A stretch of DNA of 64,000 bases from Hymenobacter sedentarius (lineage in GTDB: Bacteria; Bacteroidota; Bacteroidia; Cytophagales; Hymenobacteraceae). The stretch is taken from positions 1,612,001 through 1,676,000 of the forward strand of contig NZ_CP013909.1 of NCBI RefSeq assembly GCF_001507645.1, read 5' to 3'. The position numbers were made by a program, and so were the translations under genes. Every line of letters begins with the position of its first letter. The first letter of the stretch is position 1. The notes beneath the pieces were generated by a model, which was given only the letters and a program-made list of their open reading frames with translations, had not been told where the DNA came from and made no database searches. This document shows, piece after piece, positions 62,621 to 64,000 of the stretch.

Positions 62621-63412
62621 ATGAAAGCGGTACTGATGATTGTAGGCATTGGGCTGGTGCTGTATGTGGCGCTGGCCTGCTTGCTTTATTTCAGGCAGGA
62701 AAGCCTGCTGTTCTTCCCCACGCGCCTGCCAGCCGACTACCAGTTTCATTTCCCCGGCAAGTTTGAGGAGCGCTGGGTGACCACCGCCGACGGTACCCGC
62801 CTGCACGGCCTCTTGTTTGGGGCACCCCATTCCAAAGGCCTTATTTTCTACCTGCACGGCAACGGCGGCGCCCTCGATAGCTGGGGCCGCGCCGCCGAAA
62901 CCTACACCCGTCTGCACTACGACGTGTTCATGCTCGACTACCGGGGCTACGGCAAAAGCGGCGGCAAAATCACGAGCCAAGCCCAGCTCTTGGCCGATGT
63001 GGACGTCGCCTACCAGCAAATGCTGACGCATTACCCCGAAAGCCAGACCGTGATTCTGGGCTACTCCGTGGGTACGGGCCCGGCCACGCGGCTGGCCGCG
63101 CGGCATCATCCCAAGCTGTTGATTCTGCAGGCGCCCTACTTCAGTTTGCGCGACTTGGCCAAGCGGCTGTTTCCCTTCGTGCCGGGCTTCCTGGTGCGCT
63201 ACCCGCTGCCCACCAACGAGCTGATTGGGCAAGTGAAGTCGCCCATCGTGCTGTTTCACGGCGACCAGGACGAGGTGATTTACTTCGAGTCGTCGCTCAA
63301 GCTCAAGGCCTTGCTCAAACCGTCGGACAAACTCATTGTGCTGCGCGGCGAAGGCCACAACGGCATCACCGACAATCCGGTGTATCGGCAGGAGCTGGCC
63401 AAGCTGCTGTGA
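62621..63412 (+). CDS. Alpha/beta hydrolase, membrane-anchored
   Basis: A 263-residue protein. An N-terminal membrane helix (MKAVLMIVGIGLVLYVALACLL split by a loop-free run) anchors it. Hydrolase motifs: LHGNGGALDSWG (oxyanion hole), DYRGYGKSGG, nucleophile Ser in GYSVGTGPATRLAA, acid FHGDQDEVI and catalytic His in GEGHNGIT. Related to BEM46/YqkD-type serine hydrolases; the substrate is unknown. ATG at 62621 was chosen over a TTG seven codons upstream. It follows moaA by 61 bases on the same strand. Confidence 0.9.
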   Translation: MKAVLMIVGIGLVLYVALACLLYFRQESLLFFPTRLPADYQFHFPGKFEERWVTTADGTRLHGLLFGAPHSKGLIFYLHGNGGALDSWGRAAETYTRLHYDVFMLDYRGYGKSGGKITSQAQLLADVDVAYQQMLTHYPESQTVILGYSVGTGPATRLAARHHPKLLILQAPYFSLRDLAKRLFPFVPGFLVRYPLPTNELIGQVKSPIVLFHGDQDEVIYFESSLKLKALLKPSDKLIVLRGEGHNGITDNPVYRQELAKLL

Positions 63413-63425
63413 GCTACGCGCTGCA

Positions 63426-63809
63426 TCAGAACATGCCATTTTCGTTCTGGGCTATTTCGGGCACTTCCTGCAGCACGTCCCAGTGCTCCACGATTTTGCC
63501 ATTGGCATCGAACCGAAAAATGTCCATGCCGGCGTAGTCGTGGCCGCCGGGCCAGGTCTGGTGGCAGTGCAATACCACCAAGTCGTTTTCGGCCACGGCG
63601 CGCACCACGCGCATGTGCTTGCCGGGGTACTCGGCCTGCATGCGCAGGAAATACGTGAGGAAGCCCAGCTTGCCATCCTTCACGTGCGGGTTGTGCTGAA
63701 TGTACTCGTCGCCCACGTAGCGCTCCAGCGCCTCGGCCGGCTGGCAGTCGTTGAACATCAGCTCGTAGAAGGCAATGGCGTTCTGCTTGTTGCGGTCCTG
63801 TGGGGTCAT
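63426..63809 (-). CDS. SnoaL-like / nuclear transport factor 2 fold protein
   Basis: A 127-residue protein. The start MTPQDRNKQNAIAFYELMF matches the SnoaL-like polyketide-cyclase family, with ALERYVGDEYIQHNPHVKDG, VVLHCHQTWPGGHDYAGMDIFRF and GKIVEHWDVLQEVP as conserved segments. Such proteins are cone-shaped small-molecule binders or enzymes of mostly unknown substrate. A longer frame to 63866 lacks similarity upstream. It ends 13 bases from the convergent hydrolase gene. Confidence 0.88.
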   Translation of the reverse strand: MTPQDRNKQNAIAFYELMFNDCQPAEALERYVGDEYIQHNPHVKDGKLGFLTYFLRMQAEYPGKHMRVVRAVAENDLVVLHCHQTWPGGHDYAGMDIFRFDANGKIVEHWDVLQEVPEIAQNENGMF

Positions 63810-63962
63810 GGTTTCGGAGCGGGAACGTTTGTTGGAAGTGGGCCACGGCTTTTGCCAAAAAAGCAACTACTGCGCGCCGGCCGGCGTTGGGGGAGCTTGT
63901 AATTTGCTAAAAAATAGTGTGAGAAGGCCCCAGCCCAGCGCTCGGGCCGAGGAGGTATACTT

Positions 63963-64000
63963 ATGATTTCATTGACTACAACGGCCCCGCCCATTTCCCG
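63963..64000 (+). CDS. Possible start of a gene running off the window
   Basis: An ATG at 63963 preceded by GGAGG at a suitable distance opens a frame MISLTTTAPPIS that leaves the window. Only twelve codons are visible, so identity is unknown and the call is tentative. The 153 bases between it and the SnoaL-like gene hold no gene. Confidence 0.3.
   Translation, partial: MISLTTTAPPIS

Noticed and set aside
63775-63994. Short frames on both strands at the right end
   Set aside because: No similarity and they overlap the SnoaL-like gene start; only the ATG at 63963 was kept as a tentative gene start.

Overview
The window is chromosomal DNA of a GC-rich Bacteroidota member, most likely Hymenobacter or a close Hymenobacteraceae relative. 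This is inferred from SusC/SusD proteins, DUF5686, 7TM-DISM and PorT-type barrel families, a TAnnTTTG-like promoter box before the thi operon, few Shine-Dalgarno sequences, high GC, and many intergenic inverted repeats. No rRNA, tRNA, CRISPR array, prophage or intact insertion sequence was seen.

Layout. (1) 1-3945: 5' part of a TPR/PD40 (probably OmpA-type) envelope protein, a TPR protein and a secreted acetamidase/formamidase. (2) 4031-12522: TPP riboswitch and a thiamine operon thiS-thiC-thiD-thiE-thiG-thiH-thiF, punctuated by four copies of one inverted repeat; it converges on a TenI/ThiE-like gene and an HD hydrolase. (3) 13240-26627: four tandem paralogous sensor histidine kinases, a CheY-like receiver and a receiver-adenylate cyclase. 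They converge on a 1096-residue fusion of a nucleotide-translocase-like membrane domain, HEAT-like repeats and a cyclic-nucleotide-binding domain. (4) 26786-37037: a beta-1,3-glucan (laminarin-type) utilisation locus on the minus strand: susC, susD, PKD lipoprotein, GH16, frameshifted GH16, GH3. (5) 38075-40120: a 7TM-DISM membrane receptor whose C-terminus is the zinc-ribbon/helical DNA-binding part of an IS1595-type transposase without the catalytic domain. This is the most unusual gene here and a candidate regulator of the adjacent glucan locus. (6) 40194-49942: DUF5686 protein, hypothetical, M20 peptidase, an OFA-family MFS carrier with a 47-residue partner, PA14-OmpA protein, DUF2007 protein, lipoprotein, TPR protein. 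(7) 50069-55011: SAM-I riboswitch, metH and metF. (8) 55096-64000: quinone-oxidoreductase-like protein, then molybdenum cofactor genes (moeA, moaC, mobB-mobA-like, moaE, moaD, moaA) interrupted by an outer-membrane barrel, then an alpha/beta hydrolase and a SnoaL-like protein.

How parts may work together. Thiamine and methionine genes are each headed by a classical riboswitch. ThiF carries a rhodanese domain, and no separate moeB is visible, so one activating enzyme may serve both ThiS and MoaD. The kinase block looks like a fan-in circuit: several sensors, two receivers, one cAMP-making output, and a putative cAMP-binding effector next door. The glucan locus has uptake, binding and hydrolysis genes in order, with one GH16 broken by a single-base frameshift.

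At least four families of intergenic inverted repeats are visible, several in multiple copies. They sit almost exactly between start and stop codons of operonic neighbours, and two composite copies carry an intrinsic terminator at their centre.
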